Part shown: positions 1-8,312 of the stretch, in pieces | How positions within the stretch are numbered: position 1 is the first letter of the stretch | Layout: each line of letters begins with the position of its first letter | Source of the DNA: Bacteroidia bacterium | Lineage (GTDB): Bacteria > Bacteroidota > Bacteroidia > AKYH767-A > 2013-40CM-41-45 | Direction: 5' to 3' | Length of the DNA: 38,725 bases | Assembly (NCBI GenBank): GCA_020852075.1 | Contig: JADZBN010000212.1 | Coordinates: forward strand, 1 to 38,725 | Notes under the pieces: model-generated | What the model saw: only the letters and a program-made list of their open reading frames with translations | What the model was told of the DNA's origin: nothing | The model's database searches: none | Made by a program: the position numbers and the translations under genes

Positions 1-1
1 A

Positions 2-817
2 AAATCAAAATCGAAACCCAGGGTGAAGGCAAAAGCGAAAATTAAAACCAAAGCAGCCTCACGGCCCGTAAAAAAAGCCAGCTCTGCATCATCCCGGAAA
101 TCAAAGCATGTAGTAAAAACCAGCGGAAAAACCCGTTCCGCGAAAAGCATCAAGGCCAAGACCTCAGTAAAACCTGCTGCCAGGCCTAAAGCTGCGTCAC
201 CCTCAACGTCCAGGGCAAAACCGGCATCAGGACCTTCTGCAAAAAAACCAACGACTAAGGCCGTTACCAAAGCCGAGGTGAAGCGCAAAACTACTGTTGA
301 GCAAAAACCGGTTGAGCAAAAACCGGAATCTGTTGCGACAAAATCCGCAGCCAATGTGTATAATCCCAAGCCTAAACCATTGCCTTTTCCGCCCAAGAAT
401 GAGCCGGCGCGTCAGATTGTGAGAACTCCGGAGGATCCGAATAAAACAAGATACTCGGATGCTGAACTGGACGAGTTCAGGGATATTATCATTAAGAAGC
501 TGGATGAAGCAAGGAGGGAACTCGGCACACTGCAGGCACAACTTACCGCTTCCAACGATAATGGGACGGATGATACTGCCGGCACCTTCAAGATGCTGGA
601 AGACGGTTCAGAGTCTCTTGCCAAAGAAGAGGCCGGTCAGCTTGCAGGCCGCCAGCAGAAATTTATTGAACAGTTGGAGAATGCACTGGTCCGGATTGAA
701 AATAAAACGTATGGAATCTGCCGTGTTACCGGCAAGCTGATTCCCAAAGAAAGACTGCGCGCCGTACCGCATACCACCCAGAGTATTGAAGCCAAACTCA
801 ATCAGTACAGGGATTAA
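2..817 (+). CDS. DksA/TraR-like regulator with Lys/Ala-rich N-terminal tail (5' partial)
   Basis: The last ~120 residues form a DksA/TraR-type module: a helical coiled-coil (from about YSDAELDEF) and a C-terminal region YGICRVTGKLIPKERLRAVP. In DksA this region is a four-Cys zinc finger. Here only the first Cys remains (C-x2-T), as I recall for Bacteroidota homologues, so zinc binding is probably lost. The first ~130 residues are low-complexity K/A/S/P, resembling a histone H1-like tail, with a short EQKPVEQKPE repeat. The frame is open to the left edge (K and S codons before the GTG at 23), so the true start probably lies outside the window and GTG 23 is only the first possible start inside it. 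lspA follows 59 bp downstream; a DksA-like gene before lspA is a familiar Bacteroidota order. By family, it would act on RNA polymerase; the tail's role is unknown. Confidence 0.85.
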   Translation, partial: KSKSKPRVKAKAKIKTKAASRPVKKASSASSRKSKHVVKTSGKTRSAKSIKAKTSVKPAARPKAASPSTSRAKPASGPSAKKPTTKAVTKAEVKRKTTVEQKPVEQKPESVATKSAANVYNPKPKPLPFPPKNEPARQIVRTPEDPNKTRYSDAELDEFRDIIIKKLDEARRELGTLQAQLTASNDNGTDDTAGTFKMLEDGSESLAKEEAGQLAGRQQKFIEQLENALVRIENKTYGICRVTGKLIPKERLRAVPHTTQSIEAKLNQYRD

Positions 818-876
818 TCTTCCCGGCAGTGTGCGGGTTGTCAACCGGCTGCTTTTCTTAATGGGTTACTGAATTC

Positions 877-1563
877 ATGCCCCTGAATATATCACTCGCC
901 AAACGGGCTGCACTGATTGTTATCCTCGTGCTGCTGATTGATCAGACCGTTAAGATCTGGATTAAAACGCACATGTACCTGGGCGAAGAGTTTCATGTTA
1001 CACGGTGGTTTCTCATACATTTTACCGAAAACAACGGAATGGCCTTCGGGTTTGAGTTGGGAGGATCCTTTGGAAAAATATTCCTCAGTGTATTCAGAAT
1101 CCTTGCCTCTGTCGGTATCGGCTGGTATCTGATTCATCTTATCAGGAGAAAGGCTAATGTATGGGTGGTTACCTGTTTCTCTTTTATTTTTGCCGGCGCA
1201 ATCGGCAATATCATTGACAGTGCCTTTTACGGATTGCTGTTTTCCGATAGTATGAACGGAGTGAGTACCTTCCTGCCTGAGGGTGGGGGTTATGCTTCAT
1301 TTCTGCATGGGCGCGTGGTGGATATGCTCTATTTTCCGCTGGTACAGGGCGTATTTCCCTCCTGGATGCCTGTCTGGGGAGGTGAGTCATTTCTCTTTTT
1401 CCGGCCGGTATTCAACATTGCGGATTCGTCCATTACCATCGGCGTTTTTATTTTTATTCTTTTTCAAAAAAAATTCACGCATACTGCCGGTATGCCTGAA
1501 TCATCACAGGCAGCAATAACGGATGCATCAGGGGAAACCCTGAATCCGGAGAGTGGGAAATAA
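877..1563 (+). CDS. lspA: Lipoprotein signal peptidase II
   Basis: Inner-membrane aspartyl protease that removes the signal peptide of prolipoproteins after diacylglyceryl transfer. The 228-aa product has hydrophobic segments at about 11-28, 68-90, 97-115 and 178-196. It carries the family signatures DQTVKIW (22-28), NNGMAFGF (52-59), GAIGNIIDS (107-115), GRVVDM (145-150) and FNIADS (179-184). The catalytic aspartates are D149 and D183. It is longer than proteobacterial LspA (about 160-170 aa) because of an extra stretch at about 120-145 and 155-175 between the catalytic motifs, plus a hydrophilic tail of about 25 residues; both fit Bacteroidota LspA. It lies 59 bp behind the DksA-like gene and may be co-transcribed with it. 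Confidence 0.96.
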   Translation: MPLNISLAKRAALIVILVLLIDQTVKIWIKTHMYLGEEFHVTRWFLIHFTENNGMAFGFELGGSFGKIFLSVFRILASVGIGWYLIHLIRRKANVWVVTCFSFIFAGAIGNIIDSAFYGLLFSDSMNGVSTFLPEGGGYASFLHGRVVDMLYFPLVQGVFPSWMPVWGGESFLFFRPVFNIADSSITIGVFIFILFQKKFTHTAGMPESSQAAITDASGETLNPESGK

Positions 1564-1679
1564 TTTACCTGCCATTCTGTTGTACTGAAAATTCAAGATG
1601 TAAACCCTTTACATTCACGACACAACTTATTTATTCGGGATTTCCCGGTCCCTGAACTAATTCGGTATTTCAAAAAGTT

Positions 1680-1687
1680 TATTTTTG
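1680..1687 (+). promoter_or_regulatory. Bacteroidota -7 promoter element (TATTTTTG)
   Basis: Exact match to TAnnTTTG, the -7 element of the Bacteroidota primary sigma factor. Only 4 nt separate it from the ATG of the M28 peptidase at 1692, so transcription would begin at or next to the start codon (leaderless mRNA). I see no clear -33 TTTG. Confidence 0.5.
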
Positions 1688-1691
1688 ATGC

Positions 1692-3065
1692 ATGAAATCA
1701 TTTTTAATAGTATTGCTCCTCATTGTCCCTTCCCCCGATCTGTTTTCACAACAGAGTGACAGCACGGTTATCCGGAGCATTTATACTGAAGCCCTGGATA
1801 ACGGCAAAGGCTACGAATGGCTGAGAGACCTGACCCAGCACATCGGACACCGGCTCAGCGGATCACCTGAAGCGGCAAAAGCCGTGGTGTGGGCAGAGAA
1901 ACTGATGATTGAAGCAGGAGCCGATTCTGTCTGGCTGCAAAAAGTAATGGTTCCGCATTGGGTACGTGGTGCAAAAGAAAAGGGAGTGATTATTGACGGG
2001 AGCAATCACTCACAGCAGGTTACCATAACAGCACTTGGAAATTCCGTTGCTACGCCCGATTCGGGAATTACGGCACCCATAATCGAAGTACACGATTTCA
2101 GCGAGCTACCATTACTCGGAAAGGAAAACATTCAGGGAAAGATCGTCTTTTACAACCATCCTTTCGACCAGGCTTTTGTCAATACATTCCATGCTTACGG
2201 AGAGGCCGTTGAATACCGGTGGTCTGGTCCAAGTGAAGCAGCCCGATACGGTGCTGTTGCCACAGTTTGCCGTTCCATGACCAATTCAACGGATGATGTT
2301 CCGCATACGGGCGCGATGGACTACAATGATTCGTTGCCTGAAATTCCCTGCGTTGCCATCAGTACCACAGGGGCAGACCTGCTCAGCAGGATTATAAGGG
2401 CAGACAAGGGAGTAAAATTCTTCATGCAAATGAATTGCCGCATGCTGGACAGCGCCACGTCCTATAATGTAATTGGTGAAATAAAAGGCAGGAGTCATCC
2501 GGAGGAGATCATTGTGAACGGAGGACATCTTGATTCCTGGGATGTGGGTCAGGGGGCCCATGATGACGGAGCCGGAGTGGTTCAGGCAGTGGAGGTATTA
2601 CGGCTTTTTAAAACACTGGGGATAAAACCCGAGCGGACCGTACGTGCGGTTGCGTTTATGAATGAAGAAAACGGATTGCGCGGCGGGGTTACTTATGCTG
2701 CCCGGATTGACACGGTAAAGGAAAAGCACATTGCTGCGATTGAAAGCGATGCGGGAGGATTCACGCCCATGGGCTTCGGTCTGGATATGAGCGAGGCAAA
2801 GAAATTGAAAATACAAAGCTGGAAACCATTGTTCATTCCATACAATGTATGGAGCTGGGATCAGGGTCATGGCGGCGCGGACATCGGACCGATGAAGCGC
2901 CGGCTTCAGGTACCTCAGATCGGTTTGGCGGTGGACTCGCAGCGGTATTTTGATTACCACCATTCTCCCGCCGACACATTTGATAAAGTCAACCGCAGGG
3001 AATTACTGCTGGGCACCGCAACGATGGCATCATTGACCTATCTGCTGGCGATGTACGGATTATAG
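1692..3065 (+). CDS. Secreted M28-family zinc metallopeptidase
   Basis: A 457-aa exopeptidase-like protein with an N-terminal signal peptide (hydrophobic 4-18, cleavage near FSQ-QS), so periplasmic or exported. The M28 di-zinc site is intact: H279 in NGGHLDSWD, D291 in HDDGAG, the catalytic/ligand pair E325-E326 in NEENG, D353 in ESDAGG and H424 in YHHSPADT. Residues about 120-250 form an insert that looks like a protease-associated (PA) domain. No T9SS sorting domain follows; the protein ends soon after the last helix (LLAMYGL). The family cleaves N-terminal residues or dipeptides (aminopeptidase/carboxypeptidase Q type); the exact specificity cannot be read here. It is probably monocistronic, and the SGNH gene converges on it with a 31-bp gap. 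Confidence 0.93.
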   Translation: MKSFLIVLLLIVPSPDLFSQQSDSTVIRSIYTEALDNGKGYEWLRDLTQHIGHRLSGSPEAAKAVVWAEKLMIEAGADSVWLQKVMVPHWVRGAKEKGVIIDGSNHSQQVTITALGNSVATPDSGITAPIIEVHDFSELPLLGKENIQGKIVFYNHPFDQAFVNTFHAYGEAVEYRWSGPSEAARYGAVATVCRSMTNSTDDVPHTGAMDYNDSLPEIPCVAISTTGADLLSRIIRADKGVKFFMQMNCRMLDSATSYNVIGEIKGRSHPEEIIVNGGHLDSWDVGQGAHDDGAGVVQAVEVLRLFKTLGIKPERTVRAVAFMNEENGLRGGVTYAARIDTVKEKHIAAIESDAGGFTPMGFGLDMSEAKKLKIQSWKPLFIPYNVWSWDQGHGGADIGPMKRRLQVPQIGLAVDSQRYFDYHHSPADTFDKVNRRELLLGTATMASLTYLLAMYGL

Positions 3066-3096
3066 CCGGGAAGAAAACAGAAATGCAATTATTCCC

Positions 3097-4344
3097 TTAT
3101 TCCACCAACATCTTCAGGTATTTTACCGCTCCCTTTTCATCGCGAAGATTCAGTACATAGATACCGGATCTCCACGGGCTGTAATCAATTACCAGGCTGC
3201 CTTCGGGAGGGATGTGGTATTCAGAAATCCGGCTGCCGGCCAGACTGAAGATCGTCATCTGCAGTGAAGTTTCCGGTGATAATCCTTGAATTTTCAACAG
3301 GTATTTTTTTTGTAATGGTACCGGTGAAAGCGTGATGTTTTGCTGCCATAAAATTTCGGGAACGGAAATCATTCCGGCCTGAATACCCTGTGTTGCCGAA
3401 TCACATCCGCAACTGTCACAGACAATATGCGTAACCGTATAATTTCCCGGGGCAGGAAAGGAATACGAAGGGTCGGGACTTGTCCCGCCAAAGCTCCAGC
3501 TATGGGTGAAACTGCTTCCGGCAATTGAGGAAAATTGTGCATTCAGACCATTCAGGGTATATGAAAATTCAGCACGTTTTCCAATAAACCAGTTTCCAAG
3601 ACTGTCCAGAACTGTACTTGCGGCGATCTGCTGAAGAATGGCGGCGGTATTGGGGCTGAGTGAGGAGATATAGGGATTACCCACGGGGCTTCTCCGGTAC
3701 AGGGTGGCATAAAACGTACAGGCTGCAAGGTAAGTACCGGCAACATTTGGGTGGCTGAAATCCCCCTGGTAAAGGTCCAGGGTACTGTCGGCAGAAATAG
3801 AATTGCTGAAAGAAACACCCACAGGTGCCACCACAGCACCCACGCTGTCAGCAATGTGCAGGTAACTGTAACGAAGCTGTTCCTGCATACCGGCATAGGT
3901 ACATACAGGGGGCCAGGATGCACAGTTGGAAGCATCGCCATATTTCCGTCCCCAGGTCATAAAAAATACCGTACGGGTACAGGGGCCGGCAGCATGAACC
4001 AGGCTGTCGAGAAAAACAGCATAAGGGTACATATCCTGTTCAACCTGTGACTGCGGAAAGGATGGAATCTGACTTTGTTCCTGGAGGATCACAAAATCCC
4101 AGTCACCCGAAGCGATGCCGTTTAGAGTAGCAGGTAGTGTGGAATGCCCCTGCAGGGTGTATCCTCCCGGTGCGCTGGAAGCATAATACAGGCTGTCACC
4201 CGATGCGGAAACAAGCCGTGAAATCATATCCGGGAGGTTGTTTACATAGGTATAGCTGTTGCCGATGAAGAAGGCTTTTTTCATGGCAAAGACCTGGAAT
4301 GTACCTGCCACCATGAGGCAAAGCAAAAAAAGATTTTTTCTCAT
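3097..4344 (-). CDS. T9SS-exported SGNH hydrolase with PKD-like domain
   Basis: I chose the ATG at 4344 because it opens a signal peptide (MRKNLFLLCLMVAGTF...VFA); the frame is open further upstream but not protein-like. The mature protein starts with an SGNH esterase fold: the nucleophile motif FIGNSYT (S30), a QEQSQ segment (88-92) and D195/H198 in DFSHPN. The arrangement resembles DUF4886-type SGNH proteins. After about residue 260 comes a PKD-like domain (SWSFGGTSPD, then PAPGNYTVTH). The last ~80 residues (from ILWQQNITLSPVP to the terminal KYLKMLVE) look like a type A T9SS C-terminal sorting domain, so the enzyme is expected on the cell surface or released. The likely substrate is an ester such as an acetylated polysaccharide; this is not determined by sequence. 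415 aa. Confidence 0.85.
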   Translation of the reverse strand: MRKNLFLLCLMVAGTFQVFAMKKAFFIGNSYTYVNNLPDMISRLVSASGDSLYYASSAPGGYTLQGHSTLPATLNGIASGDWDFVILQEQSQIPSFPQSQVEQDMYPYAVFLDSLVHAAGPCTRTVFFMTWGRKYGDASNCASWPPVCTYAGMQEQLRYSYLHIADSVGAVVAPVGVSFSNSISADSTLDLYQGDFSHPNVAGTYLAACTFYATLYRRSPVGNPYISSLSPNTAAILQQIAASTVLDSLGNWFIGKRAEFSYTLNGLNAQFSSIAGSSFTHSWSFGGTSPDPSYSFPAPGNYTVTHIVCDSCGCDSATQGIQAGMISVPEILWQQNITLSPVPLQKKYLLKIQGLSPETSLQMTIFSLAGSRISEYHIPPEGSLVIDYSPWRSGIYVLNLRDEKGAVKYLKMLVE

Positions 4345-4666
4345 CCCGACAAGGTAATAAATTATCCTGAGGTCATCCGGGGAAGAACCCGCCCAACATT
4401 TCCTGAATGATTTGCAAGTGCTTTTCATTTCAGAACCCTTAGCCGGTTGATCACAAAAACCCTGTGATATACAACGGACGCACAGATCAGGTAATAAGCG
4501 GGTACATCTTTTTTCAGACTCAACCACACCGGATGAATGAAAATCGCCGGTACGGGATTCGTTTCAGGCATTGAATCAACAGAAATGGTGCGGGCATGAC
4601 ACGGGTATCCGGGCGAAGCCGTACTTTTGTACTGCCTGAATGCAACATTCCTTCCGGCAGGAAGAC
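4345..4666. other. Divergent intergenic region between the SGNH hydrolase and uvrC
   Basis: About 320 bp separate the two divergent starts. The only element I can support is the TACTTTTG core at 4622-4629 before uvrC. For the minus-strand gene a weaker core (TACCTTGT) sits just upstream of 4344. A 48-codon minus-strand reading frame (4571 to 4425) with hydrophobic content exists but has no other support. Confidence 0.5.
4622..4629 (+). promoter_or_regulatory. Bacteroidota -7 promoter element before uvrC (TACTTTTG)
   Basis: Exact TAnnTTTG. It lies 37 nt before the preferred uvrC start at 4667, giving a leader of about 30 nt, and 10 nt before the alternative in-frame ATG at 4640. This spacing favours 4667. 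No convincing -33 box is seen. Confidence 0.5.
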
Positions 4667-6466
4667 ATGTCAGAACACATCGAGCGCATCCTTTCCACAC
4701 TTCCCGACCGTCCGGGAGTGTACCAGTTTTATGACCGGGAAGGTACATTGTTGTATGTCGGTAAGGCAAAGTCCCTCAGAAAAAGGGTAAGTTCCTATTT
4801 CCAGAAAGACCGTCATGAAAGCGGGAAAACCACGGTGCTTGTCCGGAAAACCGAAGACATCAAAACACTTCTGGTAGATACCGAGATGGATGCATTGTTG
4901 CTGGAGAACAGTCTTATCAAAAAACACCAGCCGCGGTACAATGTCAACCTGAAGGATGACAAGACCTATCCGTGGATTTGTATCAAGAAGGAACGATTTC
5001 CCCGTGTATTCATCACGCGCAAGCTGGTTCGCGACGGGTCGGAATATTTCGGGCCCTACACGCCGGTGAAGATGATTCATACCCTGCTGGATCTTATCGG
5101 GCAATTATACAAGTTACGAAACTGCACCCTGAACCTGTCAAGGGAGACCATTGAAAAGAAAAAATTCAGGGTTTGCCTGGAATACCATCTCGGAAATTGC
5201 AAAGGACCCTGTGAAGGGTTACAGACGGAGGAGGATTACAATCAGTCCATAAAAGAAATCAGGCAAATTCTGAAAGGCAACAGCAGCAACCTGATTCTTC
5301 ACCTGAAAACGCTGATGCAGGAATATTCAGCCAGTCATGAATTTGAAATGGCCCAACAGGTGAAGGAGAAAATCGAACAGCTTGAAAAATTCAGGTCAAG
5401 GTCGGTGGTAGTGAATCCTGCCATACACAATACCGATGTGTTTTCGATTATCACCGAAGAGGATGCAGCGTATGTGAATTTCCTGCGTATCATGAACGGG
5501 GGCATCATTCAGGGGCACACCATTGAGCTGAAGAAAAAACTTGATGAAACTCCGGAAGAATTGCTGGAGATTGCCATTACCGATCTGCGCACCCGTTTTG
5601 AAAGTGATGCTACGGAAATCATAGTACCCTTTAAGCCGGACATGGAGCCTGCCGGGGTGACCTTCACTGTTCCGAAAATCGGTGACAAGAAGCACCTGCT
5701 GGAGCTTTCACTCACCAATGTCCGCAATTACATACGCGAGAAAAACCTCCAGTTGGAAAAGCAGCATCCTGAAAACCGGGTCAACCGGCTGATGGACAAA
5801 ATGCAGAAGGATCTTCGGCTGAAAGAATTTCCACGACGCATAGAATGTTTTGACAACAGCAACATTCAGGGAGCCTATCCGGTAGCGGCCATGAGCGTAT
5901 TCATTGACGGGAAGCCGGCAAAGAAGGAATACCGGCATTTTAATATTAAAACCGTAGAAGGGCCGGATGATTTTGCTTCCATGGAGGAGGTGATATACCG
6001 CAGGTACAAAAGGATTCAGGATGAAGCCCTGCCATTGCCGCAGTTGATCGTGATAGACGGAGGCAAGGGTCAGCTCAGCGCCGCCCTGGATAGTCTGAGT
6101 AAACTGGGACTGGAGGGAAAAGTTGCCGTAATCGGGATTGCAAAAAAACTGGAAGAGATATACTATCCGGGTGATTCATTACCGCTTTATATTGATAAGA
6201 AAAGTGAAACATTGCGGGTGATTCAGCACCTGCGGGATGAGGTACACCGTTTTGGTATAACCCATCACCGGAAGCGCCGTTCGAGGGGTGTGGTAAAAAC
6301 CGAATTATCAGAAATTGAGGGCATAGGCCAGGGAACGGCGGACACCCTGTTAAAGCAATTCCGGTCGGTAAAGCAGATCCGTGAAGCAACGCAGGAACAA
6401 CTGGCGGAGGTCATTGGAAAATCGAAGGCAGGAAAGGTATTTGAATACTTCCGAAAGGGAGCATGA
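4667..6466 (+). CDS. uvrC: Excinuclease ABC subunit C
   Basis: Dual-incision nuclease of nucleotide excision repair; it acts in the cytoplasm on the UvrB-DNA complex and cuts 3' then 5' of the lesion. From the ATG at 4667 it is 599 aa, normal for UvrC. Domain order: GIY-YIG nuclease (about 10-95; PGVYQFYD and LLYVGKAKSLRKR), a four-Cys cluster region (C153, C170, C178, C182, matching the Fe-S ligands of E. coli UvrC in the last two spacings), a UVR motif for UvrB contact (about 205-235), the RNase H-like nuclease (FDNSNIQG and VIDGGKGQL), and tandem helix-hairpin-helix motifs at the C-terminus (IEGIGQGTADTLL). I preferred 4667 over the ATG at 4640, nine codons upstream, because the family starts close to the GIY-YIG domain and because of promoter spacing. 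Confidence 0.97.
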   Translation: MSEHIERILSTLPDRPGVYQFYDREGTLLYVGKAKSLRKRVSSYFQKDRHESGKTTVLVRKTEDIKTLLVDTEMDALLLENSLIKKHQPRYNVNLKDDKTYPWICIKKERFPRVFITRKLVRDGSEYFGPYTPVKMIHTLLDLIGQLYKLRNCTLNLSRETIEKKKFRVCLEYHLGNCKGPCEGLQTEEDYNQSIKEIRQILKGNSSNLILHLKTLMQEYSASHEFEMAQQVKEKIEQLEKFRSRSVVVNPAIHNTDVFSIITEEDAAYVNFLRIMNGGIIQGHTIELKKKLDETPEELLEIAITDLRTRFESDATEIIVPFKPDMEPAGVTFTVPKIGDKKHLLELSLTNVRNYIREKNLQLEKQHPENRVNRLMDKMQKDLRLKEFPRRIECFDNSNIQGAYPVAAMSVFIDGKPAKKEYRHFNIKTVEGPDDFASMEEVIYRRYKRIQDEALPLPQLIVIDGGKGQLSAALDSLSKLGLEGKVAVIGIAKKLEEIYYPGDSLPLYIDKKSETLRVIQHLRDEVHRFGITHHRKRRSRGVVKTELSEIEGIGQGTADTLLKQFRSVKQIREATQEQLAEVIGKSKAGKVFEYFRKGA

Positions 6467-6902
6467 AGGTTGCGTCATGAGAGAAGGGGCAGATGAACTT
6501 CCTGGCGCGATTTCTTTCACGATATCTTTTCAACCCGTCGTTGACTCCGCCATTCCTGCCGGCGTAATGAAAATTTTTGGGTAGAACTTTTCTATATTTG
6601 TGAGATAGCGGTCAGCCTAAAGAGGACGATTAAGCAGAAAACGGACAGACAATATGAACAGAATATAATATCAAACAATCAATCATTAATGCTTCCATTA
6701 CTCAAACATGTTTCGGACAAATAAGTGCAATTTTTCTTGAGAAGACTTGGTCAGGTGATTGATAAATAAATTATTTACAGGCTCTTATTATTGAAAACAG
6801 ATGTCGACAATAAAATGGCTGTGAGAAATGACGTTTACACAAAATTATTTACAGGCTCGCTCAAAATAAAAAAATATTACTCAATTTATTTATAATAATG
6901 AG
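6467..6902. other. AT-rich intergenic region
   Basis: About 435 bp with no credible gene. It holds one exact promoter core (TATATTTG, 6593-6600) with no gene directly downstream, and a 17-bp direct repeat. Base composition shifts strongly to A/T after about 6570 compared with the flanking genes, which suggests degraded or transferred DNA. Confidence 0.6.
6768..6858. repeat. Pair of 17-bp direct repeats (AAATTATTTACAGGCTC)
   Basis: The 17-mer occurs at 6768-6784 and again at 6842-6858, a 74-bp period, with no further similarity between the flanks. It lies just upstream of the broken surface-protein gene. It could be a scar of a small insertion or a duplicated regulatory site; no transposase or inverted ends are visible. 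Confidence 0.7.
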
Positions 6903-7213
6903 ATGACCTGGTTGAAACGGCTGATTATTCAAACATTACTTCTTGTTGCCTTTCATTCTATTGCAAGCGGAAATTGAGAAACGCTGTATGGTGTTTTGGA
7001 GACAGTGCGGGAATTGACTTTTCAGACTTGAGTAATGTGCATCCCATCACTTCCGCTATGGATGGGCGAGGTACCTGTGTTTTTATTGCAGACTCTACAG
7101 GTCAGCTCTTGTTATATGCATACTCATACGGAAATGGCGCTGTTGGTTCTTCAGGAAAAGTCAGAAACAAGTATCATAGGCTGATTCAGAAAGGTGATTC
7201 CATTGTTGGATGA
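6903..7213 (+). pseudogene. Frameshifted, truncated remnant of a secreted surface (FG-x-AGLDF type) protein
   Basis: An ATG at 6903 encodes a good signal peptide (MTWLKRLIIQTLLLVAFHSIASGN) that hits TGA at 6975. The adjoining frame then reads NAVWCFGDSAGIDFS, GRGTCVFIADSTGQLL and finally RNKYHRLIQKGDSIVG before a stop at 7213. From memory, this matches the beginning of a common Bacteroidota secreted family that starts with WYFG..AGLDF, a cluster such as ISDANGNLLFYTDG, and NKNHQLMQNGDSIVG, and then continues for hundreds of residues to a T9SS domain. Here only ~100 residues remain, in two frames, and the coding ends 3 bp before the tRNA-Ser gene. I read this as a dead gene with one frameshift and a 3' deletion. 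The alternative is programmed frameshifting, which is unlikely given the missing remainder. Confidence 0.75.
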
Positions 7214-7216
7214 AAG

Positions 7217-7304
7217 CGGAGAGAGTGGGATTCGAACCCACGAGACCCTTTTGGGGCCTACACACTTTCCAGGCGTGCCAGTTCAACCACTCCTGCATCT
7301 CTCC
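7217..7304 (-). tRNA. tRNA-Ser (anticodon GGA)
   Basis: On the minus strand a 7-bp acceptor stem GGAGAGA/TCTCTCC closes a class II cloverleaf with a long variable arm (stem around GGCCCC and GGGTCTC), as in tRNA-Ser. The anticodon loop reads CTGGAAA, anticodon GGA (UCC/UCU codons). The T arm GTGGGTTCGAATCCCAC is canonical. The discriminator is G and no CCA is encoded. Its 3' end abuts the truncated surface-protein gene. Confidence 0.96.
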
Positions 7305-7366
7305 GGTTCCTTTTAATCAGCGGAAATCAATGCAATTTCTGCTGAAAGAGGCACAAAATTAGGGAT

Positions 7367-8305
7367 TTATTCGCTGGGAAGCAACCGGGTTTTTGACGCT
7401 GTATGCCATACATACCAAAGCAAGACCACCGTCAGAAAGGCACTTGAAATCAGCAATAGCGTCTGGCCTTCTCCGATCCCAATGGTGTCTGCATTGAAGT
7501 TGCCCGTGCCGGGCTTGTAAAAATAGGTAAACAGTACCGCCAGTGCATTGTTGGAAAAATGAGCAATTACCGGAAGCCACAGACTTCCGCTCCATACCAA
7601 CAGGTAGCCGAGCATGGCGCCCATCAGCATCCGCGGAATAAAACCGTAAAACTGCATGTGCATGGCACTGAATAAAAAGGCCGTCAACCAAACGGCGGTA
7701 TGATTGTTCTTCAGCCAGCCGGTGAATATTTTTTGAATGACACCGCGAAACAGCAACTCCTCACCGACTGCAGGAATCAGCGCGATTATCAAAAGTGTGG
7801 ATAACAGGTCAGCAGTGTTTTTCATATTCATAAACATACCGGTAATCCTTGCAGCATTCTCCTCGGATTGTTTCATCCAGGTTTCCAGTCCGTGCATAAA
7901 GGAGGGCAACTGCATACGGGTGTTCAGTTCACCCAGAAAATTGATGCAGGGCAGAGCACCTGCCATGAGTACAATGACAGCAAGGGCGCTGATTTTTCCC
8001 GGACTTTTCCGAAGGGAAAGGTAAGAGGAGGGTTGTCCGTCAAACAGCCAGGCCAGCACAAAGGGGGGAATAACAAAGGTTCCTATGGCGGTAACAAGTT
8101 GTATCAATTTATAGACGGAGATGCTTTGCGGATTCTGCAGGTCGTTTTGCATGGACTGAATGTCGGATGTGGTAATGCCAAAAATGGCTGTGGCGAGGAC
8201 CGTACCAATAATGGTAAAAAAAACCGCAGAAATAAGAATGATCCCTACGCTTATCAAAAATTTTGAATAGGGACTGTTATTTGTCCAGATTGCCTTGAAA
8301 CTCAT
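7367..8305 (-). CDS. CPBP-family intramembrane glutamic protease
   Basis: Multi-span membrane protein of the CAAX prenyl protease 2/bacteriocin-processing (ABI, CPBP) family, 312 aa. The family motifs are all present: EELLFR (E182, E183, R187), an FSAMH motif (H216) and HFSNN (H249, N253). Hydrophobic segments are visible at about 18-42, 68-88, 105-125, 165-180, 205-220, 225-240 and 245-262. I chose the ATG at 8305 (MSFKAIWTNN) over upstream in-frame starts because the extra 37 residues are not protein-like and overlap the promoter of the divergent dus gene. Substrates of bacterial CPBP proteases are mostly unknown; nothing nearby looks like a peptide substrate. Confidence 0.9.
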   Translation of the reverse strand: MSFKAIWTNNSPYSKFLISVGIILISAVFFTIIGTVLATAIFGITTSDIQSMQNDLQNPQSISVYKLIQLVTAIGTFVIPPFVLAWLFDGQPSSYLSLRKSPGKISALAVIVLMAGALPCINFLGELNTRMQLPSFMHGLETWMKQSEENAARITGMFMNMKNTADLLSTLLIIALIPAVGEELLFRGVIQKIFTGWLKNNHTAVWLTAFLFSAMHMQFYGFIPRMLMGAMLGYLLVWSGSLWLPVIAHFSNNALAVLFTYFYKPGTGNFNADTIGIGEGQTLLLISSAFLTVVLLWYVWHTASKTRLLPSE

Positions 8306-8312
8306 CTTATTG

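Noticed and set aside
4425-4571. 48-codon minus-strand frame with a hydrophobic stretch upstream of the SGNH hydrolase gene
   Set aside because: No promoter core, no recognisable family and no coupling to the next gene; it also continues as a longer frame antisense to uvrC.
6381-6584. 67-aa plus-strand frame crossing the end of uvrC
   Set aside because: Mostly a shadow of uvrC in another frame, with no sensible product.
6593-6600. Exact TATATTTG promoter core in the AT-rich gap
   Set aside because: No gene follows within a sensible distance (the dead gene starts 300 bp later), and the TTTG upstream is only 13 bp away; left out as a promoter.
6467-7304. Possible integrated mobile element beside tRNA-Ser
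   Set aside because: No integrase, no duplicated tRNA 3' segment and no inverted ends could be found; only the truncated gene and a 17-bp repeat remain.
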